This document shows positions 42,366 to 51,913 of a stretch of 64,000 nucleotides of DNA, one piece after another. The notes under the pieces are model-generated. The model was given only the letters and a program-made list of their open reading frames with translations, was not told where the DNA came from and did not search any database. Numbering within the stretch: position 1 is the first letter of the stretch; each line of letters starts with the position of its first letter. Source of the stretch: JAVBNA01 sp031551875 (lineage in GTDB: Bacteria; Bacillota; Clostridia; Oscillospirales; Acutalibacteraceae); NCBI GenBank assembly GCA_031551875.1, contig JAVBNA010000030.1, positions 31,454 to 95,453 on the forward strand, given 5' to 3'. Position numbers and translations under genes: made by a program.

Positions 42366-42480
42366 TTGTAAAACACCTCCTGAAACCACTTAATGTATTC
42401 TTTACTTCTATTTTACCACGTTCTTTGCGAAAAGCAAATATTTGCCCAGAAAATTTCATGGCATACCGTTCACCACCCTC

Positions 42481-42519
42481 AAAAAAGGTGGAGATTGGCT
42501 CCTTGTTGCCAATCTCCAC
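42481..42519 (-). terminator. Terminator of the lysozyme gene
   Basis: gtggagattggc/gccaatctccac, a 12-pair stem, followed on the minus strand by six T. Confidence 0.85.
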
Positions 42520-42585
42520 TCACTAACCATACTATGAACTTTTCTGTGCTCTTATTATAGCACGTATGTTTTTATTTTGCAAGCG

Positions 42586-45150
42586 TTAAATTTTTCCGTC
42601 TTTGGGCGGAAGCGGGCATGATTTGTAGGGTTCGTAGCTGAAGCTGGTGCGCGCGTAGTCGCCCGTATTGAACATCTGCGCCTCATCCAGGCGGCGGTAG
42701 TACACACCGCGCAGCCCTTTGTGATAGCGCGAGAAGGCGTCGATCACCACATCGTCGTCAATTTGACCCGCCGAACCGTTTGCGCATTTGAGCAGCTCAT
42801 CACGCAGTTTGCACTTGTAGCTTGCGCCGGTGGTCGTCCAGATGTTGGGGCCGACGTTAAAGGCGAAGGAAACCATCGCGTCGTATTGCCACTGTGTGAC
42901 CGAAATTTTCTTATCCACCAGGAATTTGCCCGTCTTGGTGGAATAGGAGCCGTTGATCATCTGAACCAGCATGGCCCACGCCTCCTCGCTTGACAGTATG
43001 TCGTAAAAGACATCGCCCGCAAAGATCGCCCAGCCGTAGCCGATCGTGGGGGTGCCCAGGCTGTCAATATACACCTCCCGGCTGTAGCCCTCCCAGTCAG
43101 CAATAAACTGGAACGCCTTGTCGCTGGTGCGCCGTCCGCCCACCTTGGGCGTCTTGCTCATGTAGTTGGCCGACACAAAGATACTGGTGGTATCATAGGT
43201 CGAGCTCTTTGTGCTGCCGGTACCTGAGTAGACCTTGACGCTGTAGGTGCCCTCCTTGGCCATTTTGGTGCTCATTTTCCAGATGCGCCGCATCCCGCTC
43301 GCGGTATAGGTCGTCGCCTTGAGCGTGGTCGTTGTGCCATCACCGTTGTCGATGACCGCCTGGGCGAAGTCTCTCGTAGCGTCGGTCACCGCGATGACCG
43401 AAACAGCTTCATTCGTGCTGACGATGTTGGGCGACGTATAGGTCGCAATGACCGGCTCAGCCGCCTTGACCGTCACCGTGCGCGTGGCCTTGACCGTGCC
43501 CTCCACATTGGCGGCGGTAATGGTCACAGTGCCCTCTGCAAAGGCGGAGACATAACCGTCGTAGACATTGGCAACCTTTGTATTGCTTGACTTCCATACC
43601 AGCTTATTATTACACACCGAGCCGTCCGACTTGGCCTGAATGAAAAGCACCTGCCCCACTGCGGGGTTGGTCAGCGTGCTCTGGGCGGTCAGAGAAAAGC
43701 TTTTGATGCCGGAAGAATAGGATGAGCTGATTTTTTCCAGGTAGTCTGAGCTTGCATAGCCTGTGACACCGTTTGGCGTCTTGATTTTCCACCAGCTCGC
43801 GTTGCTGGTGTCCAACACCTCCACAGTGTCTCCCTTGCTTAGCTTATCCACAATTTCGGCACTCGTGGAGCCGCTTTTTCGGACATTGAGCACACCCGAG
43901 CTGATATCGACACGCGCATATACCTTTCCATCCGATTTTGGGACAATAAACACGATCGAGCGCAGCTTCTGCACCGTCTGCCCCGACCCAGTCTCTACCA
44001 CGCGCGCGGTGATTTCATGCCGGCCGCTCTTGGCGGAGGAAGCATTCCAAGTATAGGTAAAGCCGGGTTTGGGTGTGGACGATGAAAAAGCAGGATAGGC
44101 GCTTGTAATGTCGCTTCTCGCGGCGGCAGCGGCCGTGCCCGCTTTGCTGCCGTCGATGTAGATGTCAACCCGGGTGGCCACGGGATGTACCGCCCAACCC
44201 TTGATCGTAAAGCTCTGGGGATTGGCCACTGTCCCGGTGGCGGGGGATTCCAACACACCGAAGGGAATGGCATTGCCGGTTGCGGGTTTGACCGGGTCAA
44301 CCGAGGTGTCCGTGCCTCCGGCGCCGACCTTGACAGCACAGGCGGCCGATTTGCCGCCCGCGCTCTTAACCGTGACGGTCACATTGCCGTCCTTTTTACC
44401 CTTGACAATGCCGTAAACGTCCACCGTCGCCACCGCCGTGTTGCTCGACGTCCAGGTAAGCCCCGTCATCTGGCTGAGGGTCTGGGGCTTGGCGGTCAGC
44501 TGAAGAGCCGCCGTCTTCGAAATCGAAGCGGAGGTTTTGCTGAGCGTCAGTGCCGAGGTCTGCTTGGTCACAGGCTTGAGGGGAAGATTACGGGAGGAAG
44601 CGTGACAGGCGGCAAGCTGGGTCGTTGAGAGCGCCTTGTTCGATACAATCACCGTTTCATTGCTGCCTGAGATTGCATATTTGACCGAAAAACCGAGCGC
44701 CTCGCTGATCGCACGCACCGGCACAAAGGTGCGGCTCTTATACAGCACCGCTTTGGCATCCAGGGTTTTTGTGGACTTTTTTCCGTTCGTGTCTATGGTC
44801 ATGGTCTTGGAATTGAGCTTGACCGTCACCGTGGTCGTGCCCAGCTTGATGGTGATGGGCTGGCTGTTGCTGATGAAGGTCACCTTCGCTCCCATTTTTT
44901 CGCTGACGAAACGCAGGGGGAGCATGGTGCGCCCGCTCATTTTAACGGGTTTGGTGCCAATGTCATCAATCTGGGCGGCGTTTTCATTGAGAAGCGCCAG
45001 CGGGCTTCCGATGCGCATCCCTATGATATGTACGTCCCCGGCGGCCGCCGCCGGGATGGCAAACGGTACGGACAGCAGCATGGTCAGCGCCAGCACCAGC
45101 GCAATCATTCGGTATCCCTTCCCCATCCGGAATATTTGTTTTTCCTGCAT
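42586..45150 (-). CDS. Secreted multidomain GH24-type lysozyme
   Basis: 854 residues from ATG 45150 (aggagg). Order: signal peptide (about 14-38); copper amine oxidase-like N-terminal domain (MLPLRFVSEKMGAKVTF, TFVPVRAISEALGFSV); a BIG2 Ig-like domain (LTWTSSNTAVATVDVYG); an Ig-like domain with SFTIKGWAVHPVATRVDIYI; an SH3b domain (GVLNVRKSGSTSAEIVDKLS); a second BIG2 (LVWKSSNTKVANVYDGYV); and a C-terminal phage-type lysozyme with the triad in EGYSREVYIDSLGTPTIGYG. It probably cleaves the glycan strand of the organism's own wall. No phage genes surround it. No anchor is visible; the SH3b and amine-oxidase-type domains may hold it to the wall. Confidence 0.9.
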   Translation of the reverse strand: MQEKQIFRMGKGYRMIALVLALTMLLSVPFAIPAAAAGDVHIIGMRIGSPLALLNENAAQIDDIGTKPVKMSGRTMLPLRFVSEKMGAKVTFISNSQPITIKLGTTTVTVKLNSKTMTIDTNGKKSTKTLDAKAVLYKSRTFVPVRAISEALGFSVKYAISGSNETVIVSNKALSTTQLAACHASSRNLPLKPVTKQTSALTLSKTSASISKTAALQLTAKPQTLSQMTGLTWTSSNTAVATVDVYGIVKGKKDGNVTVTVKSAGGKSAACAVKVGAGGTDTSVDPVKPATGNAIPFGVLESPATGTVANPQSFTIKGWAVHPVATRVDIYIDGSKAGTAAAAARSDITSAYPAFSSSTPKPGFTYTWNASSAKSGRHEITARVVETGSGQTVQKLRSIVFIVPKSDGKVYARVDISSGVLNVRKSGSTSAEIVDKLSKGDTVEVLDTSNASWWKIKTPNGVTGYASSDYLEKISSSYSSGIKSFSLTAQSTLTNPAVGQVLFIQAKSDGSVCNNKLVWKSSNTKVANVYDGYVSAFAEGTVTITAANVEGTVKATRTVTVKAAEPVIATYTSPNIVSTNEAVSVIAVTDATRDFAQAVIDNGDGTTTTLKATTYTASGMRRIWKMSTKMAKEGTYSVKVYSGTGSTKSSTYDTTSIFVSANYMSKTPKVGGRRTSDKAFQFIADWEGYSREVYIDSLGTPTIGYGWAIFAGDVFYDILSSEEAWAMLVQMINGSYSTKTGKFLVDKKISVTQWQYDAMVSFAFNVGPNIWTTTGASYKCKLRDELLKCANGSAGQIDDDVVIDAFSRYHKGLRGVYYRRLDEAQMFNTGDYARTSFSYEPYKSCPLPPKDGKI

Positions 45151-45308
45151 AAGAATACTTCCTCCTAACATGAAACCAGTCGCGTATATACGGCAATAAC
45201 ACAGTTATTCTACCGGATTTCGCGATGTCTTTCAAGAGGAAAAAGAAGCATCCTGTTTTATTTACAAAAAAAGTTATATTTTTTTGTAAATAAAACAGGT
45301 CTCCGCAC

Positions 45309-45350
45309 ACAAACAGCCTGCACGGCGAGTATGCCGTGCAGGCTGTTTGT
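45309..45350. terminator. Strong terminator-like hairpin
   Basis: acaaacagcctgcacggc/gccgtgcaggctgtttgt, 18 perfect pairs with loop gagtat, after the beta-propeller gene stop on the minus strand. No long T-run follows on the minus strand. Confidence 0.75.
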
Positions 45351-45367
45351 ATGACATAAAAGGGTAA

Positions 45368-47536
45368 TCAATCGAGGATGGTGTAAGGAATCACGTCCGA
45401 GTCGCCTGAGTCGTCGTTCTTTGTCTCCTGGGCGGTGAAAAGGTCAAGCTGAGTAATCAGCTTCAGCGTTTCCATGCTAGACGCGATGACCGACTTGTTG
45501 GACACGGTGTAGAAGTTGCCGTTTGCGTACGTGATACGAGTAATCATGCGGTCAAAGTAATCCTGATCCCACATCCCGGACTTGGCGAAGTTTGAACGCT
45601 TGGGGTCGGACAGAAGTCCCTTAAAGTGAATGCCGTTTGTTTTGTCCACGCTGATGATCAGCGCACAGCCGTCCTGTCCGGCGACAAGCTTTTTTCCCTC
45701 CACCGTCACCTTGTCATACACGCTGAACGGAATGGCCAGAATGCCCTTGTCGGGAATGTAGGTGACCGCTTTATGGTTGTACGCGGCGTCGCTTGAGCAC
45801 CCGCCCGAGAAAATCAGCTTTTGGGTTTCCTTCGGGTTGGCGGGATCGGTCACGTCGAACAGCGACAGCTTGAAACCGGTGACGCCGCCCGATTCGACAT
45901 CCGCATCAAACCCGATGCCCAGCAGAGTGTTCTGGTCGATTGGATGCATGTAGCTTGAGAAGCCGGGGATTTTGAGCTGTCCCAGCACCGTGGGATTTTT
46001 GGGGTCGGAGAGGTCGATGGCAAACAGCGGGTCGGTCTGGCGGAAGGTGACCACATACGCCATGCTCCCCATATAGCGAACCGACTGGATGGTTTCGCCC
46101 TTCGCAAGATCCTCCACCTTGCCCACAACCTTCATCCCGTCGTCGAGCACATACAGGTTGTTGCGCTGGCCGGAGGTCCAGTCCTCCGCAACGTCAATCG
46201 CTGCAAGTTTGGCAGCTTCGGATTCGCCCGCTGTCGTTTCATTGCTTGTGGTCGCCACGTGCAGATAGCCGTTTGACTCGTCCAGTGCGAACTGATCCTT
46301 CACATAACCCGGCACCTCGGCCTTTTGATCAAAAGATACCTGGCCGTCTCTCAGCGTATACCGCATCAGCTCAGTGTTCTCTCCCAGATACCCCGTAACA
46401 TAGAGGTGGTTCTGCGTGGAGTACACGATGCCGTTTCCAGAGCCCATCACCGTCTGGCTGGAAGCGGGTGCGTCCGATGTGATGCTCAGCCCGGAAACCG
46501 TTGTGAAAACTGCGTCCGGCTCGGCGGCAATCGCGATGCAGCCGACTGCAATCGGCTCGGCGTCGCTGCTGACCGCCTTGTCAAGCGTATGGGGCAGGTA
46601 GTCCGCCACATTGTCTTCTTTCATATCATCCAGATCATACTTGTAGACCGAGCTGACAATATATAGGTTGTCGCCCACCAGACGTGAGGAGGAATAGCTT
46701 CCCTCCTGGGAAAATTCGCGCACCTGTTTGATTTGGCTGCGGTCGGAAATGTCGTAGATCACCGTTTTGAGAGCAGGCTCCTCATAGCCATAGTAGATGT
46801 CGGTCACCATTTTGTCCGAACTCTGCGCCTCGATGGATACCTCTCCGCTGCTTGTCTCCTCTGCTTTTGCCTTGAGGATGGCCTCACCCGAACCAATCAC
46901 CACCAGCCGGTCTCCCTTGACATACATATCCGAAACGTAGGTGAGGGCCGTGTTCTTGATCTGGGCGGTTTTCTGCATCGTGGCAAGCTCTACAATGGTA
47001 ATCAATTGAGTCGTTGTGCCGTTTGCGTTCATGTCTATAGAGTTTGATAAAATATAGAGGTACTTGCCGTCGTTTTTTACGATGTCCGCTTCGTCGACGC
47101 CCTCCACCTGCACATTGGTCTGTCCATAGTCCGAGCCACTGTAGACCGCCTTAGTCGCCGCCGTGTCTGCGGATGCTCCCTCCATAGGAGCCATAGGCGT
47201 TGAGGCCGCTTCATTGGTCAATTGTTCGGTCTCACCGGCTGCCCGTCCAAAGCCATCAAAAAGCCCGTCCAAAACGCCTTCGCGCGCGGCCGCCTTCTGT
47301 CTGTCTGAGACGGATTTGAGCGCGAGATAGACTTCATGGTAGGTTGTTTGGGCGGGTTCCGAGCTCGGAATGGGTGCGATCGGCGGCTTGTAAAGCGCAA
47401 TGCTCCCCCCCACCACTGTCAGAAGCAGTGTCAGCGCCAGTGCGGCGCACACCCAGATTTTTGTCCGGCGTTTTTTGGGGGCCTTGGTTTCGATCGTTTC
47501 CTGTATGGCTCCTGTCACTTGATTCTCCGGATTCAT
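45368..47536 (-). CDS. Membrane-anchored beta-propeller protein
   Basis: 722 residues from ATG 47536 (aaggaggt). A short cytosolic N-tail and one membrane segment (about 28-48) precede a large outer domain. The hallmark DYGQTNVQVEGVDEADIVKN and the repeated blades (KYLYILSNSIDM, NLYIVSSVYKYD, HLYVTGYLGEN, GSMAYVVTFRQTDPLFAIDL) match the secreted beta-propeller family PF09826. Function is unknown; the propeller probably binds a surface ligand. Regulation is not visible. Confidence 0.9.
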   Translation of the reverse strand: MNPENQVTGAIQETIETKAPKKRRTKIWVCAALALTLLLTVVGGSIALYKPPIAPIPSSEPAQTTYHEVYLALKSVSDRQKAAAREGVLDGLFDGFGRAAGETEQLTNEAASTPMAPMEGASADTAATKAVYSGSDYGQTNVQVEGVDEADIVKNDGKYLYILSNSIDMNANGTTTQLITIVELATMQKTAQIKNTALTYVSDMYVKGDRLVVIGSGEAILKAKAEETSSGEVSIEAQSSDKMVTDIYYGYEEPALKTVIYDISDRSQIKQVREFSQEGSYSSSRLVGDNLYIVSSVYKYDLDDMKEDNVADYLPHTLDKAVSSDAEPIAVGCIAIAAEPDAVFTTVSGLSITSDAPASSQTVMGSGNGIVYSTQNHLYVTGYLGENTELMRYTLRDGQVSFDQKAEVPGYVKDQFALDESNGYLHVATTSNETTAGESEAAKLAAIDVAEDWTSGQRNNLYVLDDGMKVVGKVEDLAKGETIQSVRYMGSMAYVVTFRQTDPLFAIDLSDPKNPTVLGQLKIPGFSSYMHPIDQNTLLGIGFDADVESGGVTGFKLSLFDVTDPANPKETQKLIFSGGCSSDAAYNHKAVTYIPDKGILAIPFSVYDKVTVEGKKLVAGQDGCALIISVDKTNGIHFKGLLSDPKRSNFAKSGMWDQDYFDRMITRITYANGNFYTVSNKSVIASSMETLKLITQLDLFTAQETKNDDSGDSDVIPYTILD

Positions 47537-47663
47537 AATATGTACCTCCTTCAGATTGTGCAAAAGTTAAATTTTTGTTTCCTCTACCTATACAACTCCG
47601 AACAGGAAGGTTTTGTTTGCACATTTTCTGGTTTTTTAAAAAATATCCCCCGGCACAGTGAAC

Positions 47664-47723
47664 TGAACAGCACCCCATTTGTTAGACAGTATGTTATACT
47701 GAAAACAAATGGGGTGCTGTTCA
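47664..47723. repeat. 60-bp palindromic element
   Basis: tgaacagcaccccatttgtt (47664-47683) pairs perfectly with aacaaatggggtgctgttca (47704-47723), with agacagtatgttatactgaa in the centre. The arms look like IS3-family terminal repeats, so it may be a MITE or two abutted IS ends. It lies in the 223-base gap upstream of the beta-propeller gene. Confidence 0.75.
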
Positions 47724-47759
47724 CAGATACGTATCCGGGATGCTTACTCTATTGTTTGA

Positions 47760-49874
47760 TTATACCTTCCGGCGTCTCCTCAAGAGGAGGAGCGTCGAAG
47801 CAAAGAGGATGCCCGCCCCGATCAGGAAGCCGCGAACCACGGTGGTCGCCATGGTCGTTGGGATCATGGCAGAATCGTCCGAACTCGGTCCCTTTTTATG
47901 ACTTTCCGTGGAGGTTGTAATTTCTTCACTTGCTCCATGGGAGGATGTGCCCGAGGTACTTGATGCGGAAGAAGTGCTCGATGCAGATGAGGATTTATCC
48001 TCTATATCGCTGGTCGAATCACTCGAACTGCCAAGGGGATGACTTGAGTCGGAGGTTTCCGATTCTTCGCTTTCCTCGCTGCTGGGCGGTAACTCTATAG
48101 AGGATGTGCCGCTGGAGCTGTCATCCGAAGAGGTGTCCGAACTTTCGTCCGAGGAGATGTCCGAACTTTCGTCCGAGGAGATGTCCGAACTGTCGTCCGA
48201 GGAGGTGTCCGAACTGTCGTCCGAGGACTCGCTGGAGGATTCAGGTTCTTTCTCGGGCAGATGGACTACCGGCTCTGGGAATTCGGCCTCATAAGGCTCA
48301 GCGCCGACGGTCTTGGGGTTGTGAAAATTATAATATTCAAGCGTTGCAACCGTATTGGTCTGCACATTGTCGTGATCGTCGTCTATCATCCCACACCGCA
48401 GCGCGGGATCGGCCGCTTTGACGCGAAGCGTGATCGTGCCGTATATATCCTTGCCCACCGGCAACGGCAACGTCCACTTGACCGAGTCATTCTTTGTATA
48501 ATCTTCATAGTCGTCGCCAGTGTTGCGTATGGGAACCGCTCCGGCCTCGGCTGCTGTGGTATAGAGAATGTCGTTGATGGAAGCGCCCCGAAACCAGTCA
48601 TCCCCGTCCACAAGGCGGAATCCGGCTGCCATCACGTCCTCAATGACGCTGCCTGCGTCAATGGTTGGGAAGCTGAGCTGCTGGGCAATCTGGCCGTAAA
48701 TCTGTGCTACAGACTGCGTCGAATCCTCATAGAAGCAGTCTGCGTTTGCAATTGCCTTCACCTGATCCGGGTTGGGCTTATGTGCATCAGCGTTCCGATA
48801 CACCGTCGTTCCGTTGCCCTTATCCGCGCCAATCGAAACGCCGTAAATCTTAATGGGAGGCGCTGTGGAGGCCTTGATGGCACTCGCCGCACTCAGAGCG
48901 TTGGCACTGCCTCTTGCCGCGCCATCTGAACTGACAAGAGTCCCATTTAAATTGAAACTAACCATACTCGGAAGCGTTGTGGTGGCGGTGCTATAGGCCG
49001 TAGTCGCCCGACCGTCGCTTAAAAAGAGAACCACGAACTCGGTGTTGGCACGCTCGGCAGCGGACATGGCGGTATACGCGGTGTTGATATACTTATAGGC
49101 AGCGACCAAGCCGCCCTGATGGTTTGTATTCTGACCATCGATCTGTGTGCGCGTCCAGGTCGTTCCTGACTGTTTGCAGAAGTTACCGATCTGAGTGGTG
49201 AGCGTTGTCTTACTGTCGGTAAAATTAACGAACTGCGCCCCTTTTTGATCATAGGCAGCAATAGCAATTTTGTTTTGCGTGCCTACAGGCAGCAGTGTGT
49301 TCACAAACTCAATGCCGGCATCCTGCGCCTGCATAATGCGCAGATAGTGATAACCGTCGCTCGCCGGATTGGAAATTCCGTTCGAGTAGGCCATGGCGGT
49401 TGCTGTCGTTTCGCCATACTTCTGCGTTGAGTTGATATAGCTATTGTTTCCGGTGTTCATGTGTCCGATGGGCAGGCCGGTCGGCCTCACAAAGTCCGAG
49501 GGTACGCGGGTAAAGTTGTTGTACATACTGGTGGACAGGTCATACACCATCACCGTGTATACCTTTTTGGGCTCGGGAATGATTTTGTTTCCCGTCACAC
49601 GGAGTGTAATGTCAAAAGTATCCTCGGTGCCCCCCACATGCGCCGCATATTTTTCGAGTTTCGCCGTGAACTCGTCATATTTTTCCTCATCCGCCTTGTG
49701 GATCACCGTATCATGGAGCGCCTCAGTCTGCTCCACCACCTTCGTTTCCTGCCCGCAGATCGCCTCCTCAGCCGTTAGGGCAGTCACAGAGAGCGACATC
49801 ATACACATCACCAGTGTGCCGATCACCAATACAATAAACAAACGCTGGCTTTCTTTCGATCTTTTTGTAAACAT
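47760..49874 (-). CDS. vWA-domain surface protein with Ser/Asp stalk
   Basis: 704 residues from ATG 49874 (aaaggga eight bases upstream; starts at 49883 and 49892 are possible). Signal segment (about 10-35), then a von Willebrand A domain with the MIDAS motif in VMVYDLSTSMYNN, and a domain with VEN-type strands to about residue 540. Residues about 545-665 are a Ser/Asp/Glu-rich stalk of repeated SSDESSD units, followed by a membrane segment (VVRGFLIGAGILFASTLLLL) and RRRRKV. No LPXTG is visible, so anchoring is by membrane. Probable adhesin or pilus-like surface protein; ligand unknown. Confidence 0.85.
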   Translation of the reverse strand: MFTKRSKESQRLFIVLVIGTLVMCMMSLSVTALTAEEAICGQETKVVEQTEALHDTVIHKADEEKYDEFTAKLEKYAAHVGGTEDTFDITLRVTGNKIIPEPKKVYTVMVYDLSTSMYNNFTRVPSDFVRPTGLPIGHMNTGNNSYINSTQKYGETTATAMAYSNGISNPASDGYHYLRIMQAQDAGIEFVNTLLPVGTQNKIAIAAYDQKGAQFVNFTDSKTTLTTQIGNFCKQSGTTWTRTQIDGQNTNHQGGLVAAYKYINTAYTAMSAAERANTEFVVLFLSDGRATTAYSTATTTLPSMVSFNLNGTLVSSDGAARGSANALSAASAIKASTAPPIKIYGVSIGADKGNGTTVYRNADAHKPNPDQVKAIANADCFYEDSTQSVAQIYGQIAQQLSFPTIDAGSVIEDVMAAGFRLVDGDDWFRGASINDILYTTAAEAGAVPIRNTGDDYEDYTKNDSVKWTLPLPVGKDIYGTITLRVKAADPALRCGMIDDDHDNVQTNTVATLEYYNFHNPKTVGAEPYEAEFPEPVVHLPEKEPESSSESSDDSSDTSSDDSSDISSDESSDISSDESSDTSSDDSSSGTSSIELPPSSEESEESETSDSSHPLGSSSDSTSDIEDKSSSASSTSSASSTSGTSSHGASEEITTSTESHKKGPSSDDSAMIPTTMATTVVRGFLIGAGILFASTLLLLRRRRKV
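48090..48245 (-). repeat. Ser/Asp/Glu codon repeat array in the vWA protein
   Basis: Units of about 21 bases (gaggtgtccgaactgtcgtc and variants) repeat in tandem and encode the stalk. Such arrays expand and contract readily. Confidence 0.8.
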
Positions 49875-49892
49875 TGTCTTCATCCCTTTCAT

Positions 49893-50187
49893 TGCCGTAG
49901 ACGAGTGTGGATAACGGATGTTTGTACTCCCAATCCATTACTACAATGTTTGCTGCGAATTTCCAAAGAAAAGCTAGTTTATTACCATAATTTATTGCAA
50001 AAACAAATATATATTAGCTTATATTCATTTTAGCACTTTTATAACAATTTCGCAACCGTTTATTTTCTTTATTTTAAATTTTTTTAATGTTTATATAGAA
50101 TCAATATAATTACAGTATATTTTTTCACCTTAAACGTTTAATTTTTCAAGATTTTAGAGGATTCTAATATGGAATAATATTAATAAC
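49893..50187. other. AT-rich gene-free stretch
   Basis: About 295 bases between the vWA and glycerophosphotransferase genes, strongly AT-rich against GC-rich neighbours, with poly-A/T tracts. No ORF with a ribosome binding site is visible. It probably holds the vWA promoter on the minus strand. Confidence 0.6.
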
Positions 50188-51825
50188 TTATTGGGTTTTC
50201 TTTAAAATGATCTCATCAATCACAATGTCACTGGCTTTTTTCCCGCCATCCACGCTCCGGTCGATGAACACCTTCACCGATTTGTGGGGCGCATAGTCCT
50301 TTTCCCTGAGCGCGGTGACCAGTTCGTCAAAGGTATGGCAGATTTTCCCCGGCGCATACTTTTCCATAGGGCCGTGAATGCCCCGTGTGGCGGCATACTC
50401 CTTCTCGTCATAGGCATAAAAAAGCACCGGCCTGCGAAGCAGCGCATAATCGGAAAAGCAGGAGGAGTAGTCGGTGATCAGCACGTCGGTGACATAAAAC
50501 AGGTCGTTGATGTTTTCCTCTTTCAGTTCGATCAGTCGATCGGAATATGCTTCGGGAATGGGCACGGGCTCCTTGATGAAGTGATGCATTTTAAAGACAA
50601 TGACCGCATTACATTCCTCGCAGTACCTGTGCAGTTTTTCATAATCAAGCCGGTCATATTCGTAGAAAGCTCTCTTCTGCCCTGTGCCCCGGTAGGTCGG
50701 CGCAAAAAGCACAACCGTCCGGCCGGACAAAATGGGAAAACGCTTGAGATACTCCTTCCGCACGGCGTCCATGTGATCCTGATCCAGAAAATGATCCAGC
50801 CTCGGCAGTCCGGATGCCAGCAGAATCTCCCTCGGAACACCCCAAACCTCGGTAAAAATCTCCTTCATCTCTTCACAGGGAACCAGCCCCCTGGTATACT
50901 TTCGATGACAGGACTGATAGGGGTGCGGAGAGCCCGCCAGACCAAAGCGGCGGTATCCCACAGCCTTAAAGCCAAAGCCGGCGTGCCACGTCTGGACCAG
51001 CTCGGTCCTCCGATCCAAGGTAAATAGATCAAAAATCGGCGCATAGTCATCCACAAAAATGAAGTCCTGCCGAGAAATCCGGTAGGTCAGGCGCAGCCAC
51101 GATACAGGAGAATGCTTTTCGTCAAAAATGTTGCGGAACGAATGGGAAAGAATATAGTCCTTCTCCAGTCCGCGCTCCTTCATCCGCCGCTCAATGGCAT
51201 GAAGGTTGGCCGACATGGCGGTGCGGTTTTCTGACATAAACAGGATTCGGCGGCCATTTTTGGGAAAGAGAATGGTCAGGATCCGGTAATATAGGCCGGC
51301 AAGTTTCCGGCATGACAGCTTAAAACAGCGCTTGAAAAAGCCAAAAAAACTCCTGGCCTCATAAAAAACATTTCTGTGCTGCGGATGGCGGTTGGTTTGC
51401 ATGTAGCTGGCCCGCATGACCACAGTATAGCCCAGCAAGTTCCCCTCATCATCCACGACAGGCGAGGGACGAAATGTAATTACATAAGCGTAATGCTTCC
51501 TGTATCGGAACACGCGGTCATATTCCTCTGCTGCGAGAAGCACATCCTCCGAGGTCAGAACTCTCTCGTAAGGATCGTCGTCAGCCTGCGGCGGCCGATT
51601 ATAGACAAGGGCAAACATGCCACCCCGCAGCGGCGCTTTCCCTTCCGCAATCATCAGGTTTATTTTAAGAAGGCTGCGGTTTCCCTCACGGCTTTCCAGC
51701 GAAAACGGGCATAACAGCGCACTGCTTTTCTGATACAAAGCAACTTCCACAGGTTCGTCCGACTGAAGCTCTATATACAGATATGTTCGCTCCCAAAAAA
51801 TATTTACGATTTTTGTACCTTCCAT
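50188..51825 (-). CDS. CDP-glycerol glycerophosphotransferase family protein
   Basis: 545 residues from ATG 51825 (tggagga ten bases upstream; ATG 51843 is possible). The C-terminal 350 residues match the TagB/TagF family: VQTWHAGFGFKAVGYRRFG, ILLASGLPRLDHFLDQDHMD, VVLFAPTYRGTGQKRAF, FKMHHFIKEPVPIPEAYSD, VLITDYSSCFSDYALLRRPV. Such enzymes transfer glycerol- or ribitol-phosphate to teichoic acid or to other glycopolymers at the inner membrane face. The N-terminal 170 residues are less familiar. It stands alone, without other tag genes, so its acceptor is uncertain. Confidence 0.88.
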   Translation of the reverse strand: MEGTKIVNIFWERTYLYIELQSDEPVEVALYQKSSALLCPFSLESREGNRSLLKINLMIAEGKAPLRGGMFALVYNRPPQADDDPYERVLTSEDVLLAAEEYDRVFRYRKHYAYVITFRPSPVVDDEGNLLGYTVVMRASYMQTNRHPQHRNVFYEARSFFGFFKRCFKLSCRKLAGLYYRILTILFPKNGRRILFMSENRTAMSANLHAIERRMKERGLEKDYILSHSFRNIFDEKHSPVSWLRLTYRISRQDFIFVDDYAPIFDLFTLDRRTELVQTWHAGFGFKAVGYRRFGLAGSPHPYQSCHRKYTRGLVPCEEMKEIFTEVWGVPREILLASGLPRLDHFLDQDHMDAVRKEYLKRFPILSGRTVVLFAPTYRGTGQKRAFYEYDRLDYEKLHRYCEECNAVIVFKMHHFIKEPVPIPEAYSDRLIELKEENINDLFYVTDVLITDYSSCFSDYALLRRPVLFYAYDEKEYAATRGIHGPMEKYAPGKICHTFDELVTALREKDYAPHKSVKVFIDRSVDGGKKASDIVIDEIILKKTQ

Positions 51826-51856
51826 ACGCAGGGAATCCTCCATTCTGTCACTTGCA

Positions 51857-51900
51857 TACAAAACACAGACAGCCATCAGCATTTGAACGGCTGTCTGTGC
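51857..51900 (-). terminator. Terminator of clpX
   Basis: cacagacagcc (51864-51874) / ggctgtctgtg (51889-51899) with a short T-run on the minus strand, 14 bases past the clpX stop. It overlaps the leader of the following gene. Confidence 0.75.
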
Positions 51901-51913
51901 ATCTCATCTTGCT

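Noticed and set aside
42586..45150. Prophage endolysin
   Set aside because: The lysozyme domain is phage-like, but the protein has a signal peptide and surface domains and lies among housekeeping and envelope genes, with no phage genes nearby.
48104..48421. Repetitive Cys/Pro/Arg-rich and Glu/Ser-rich ORFs on the plus strand
   Set aside because: They are antisense readings of the Ser/Asp codon array of the vWA gene.
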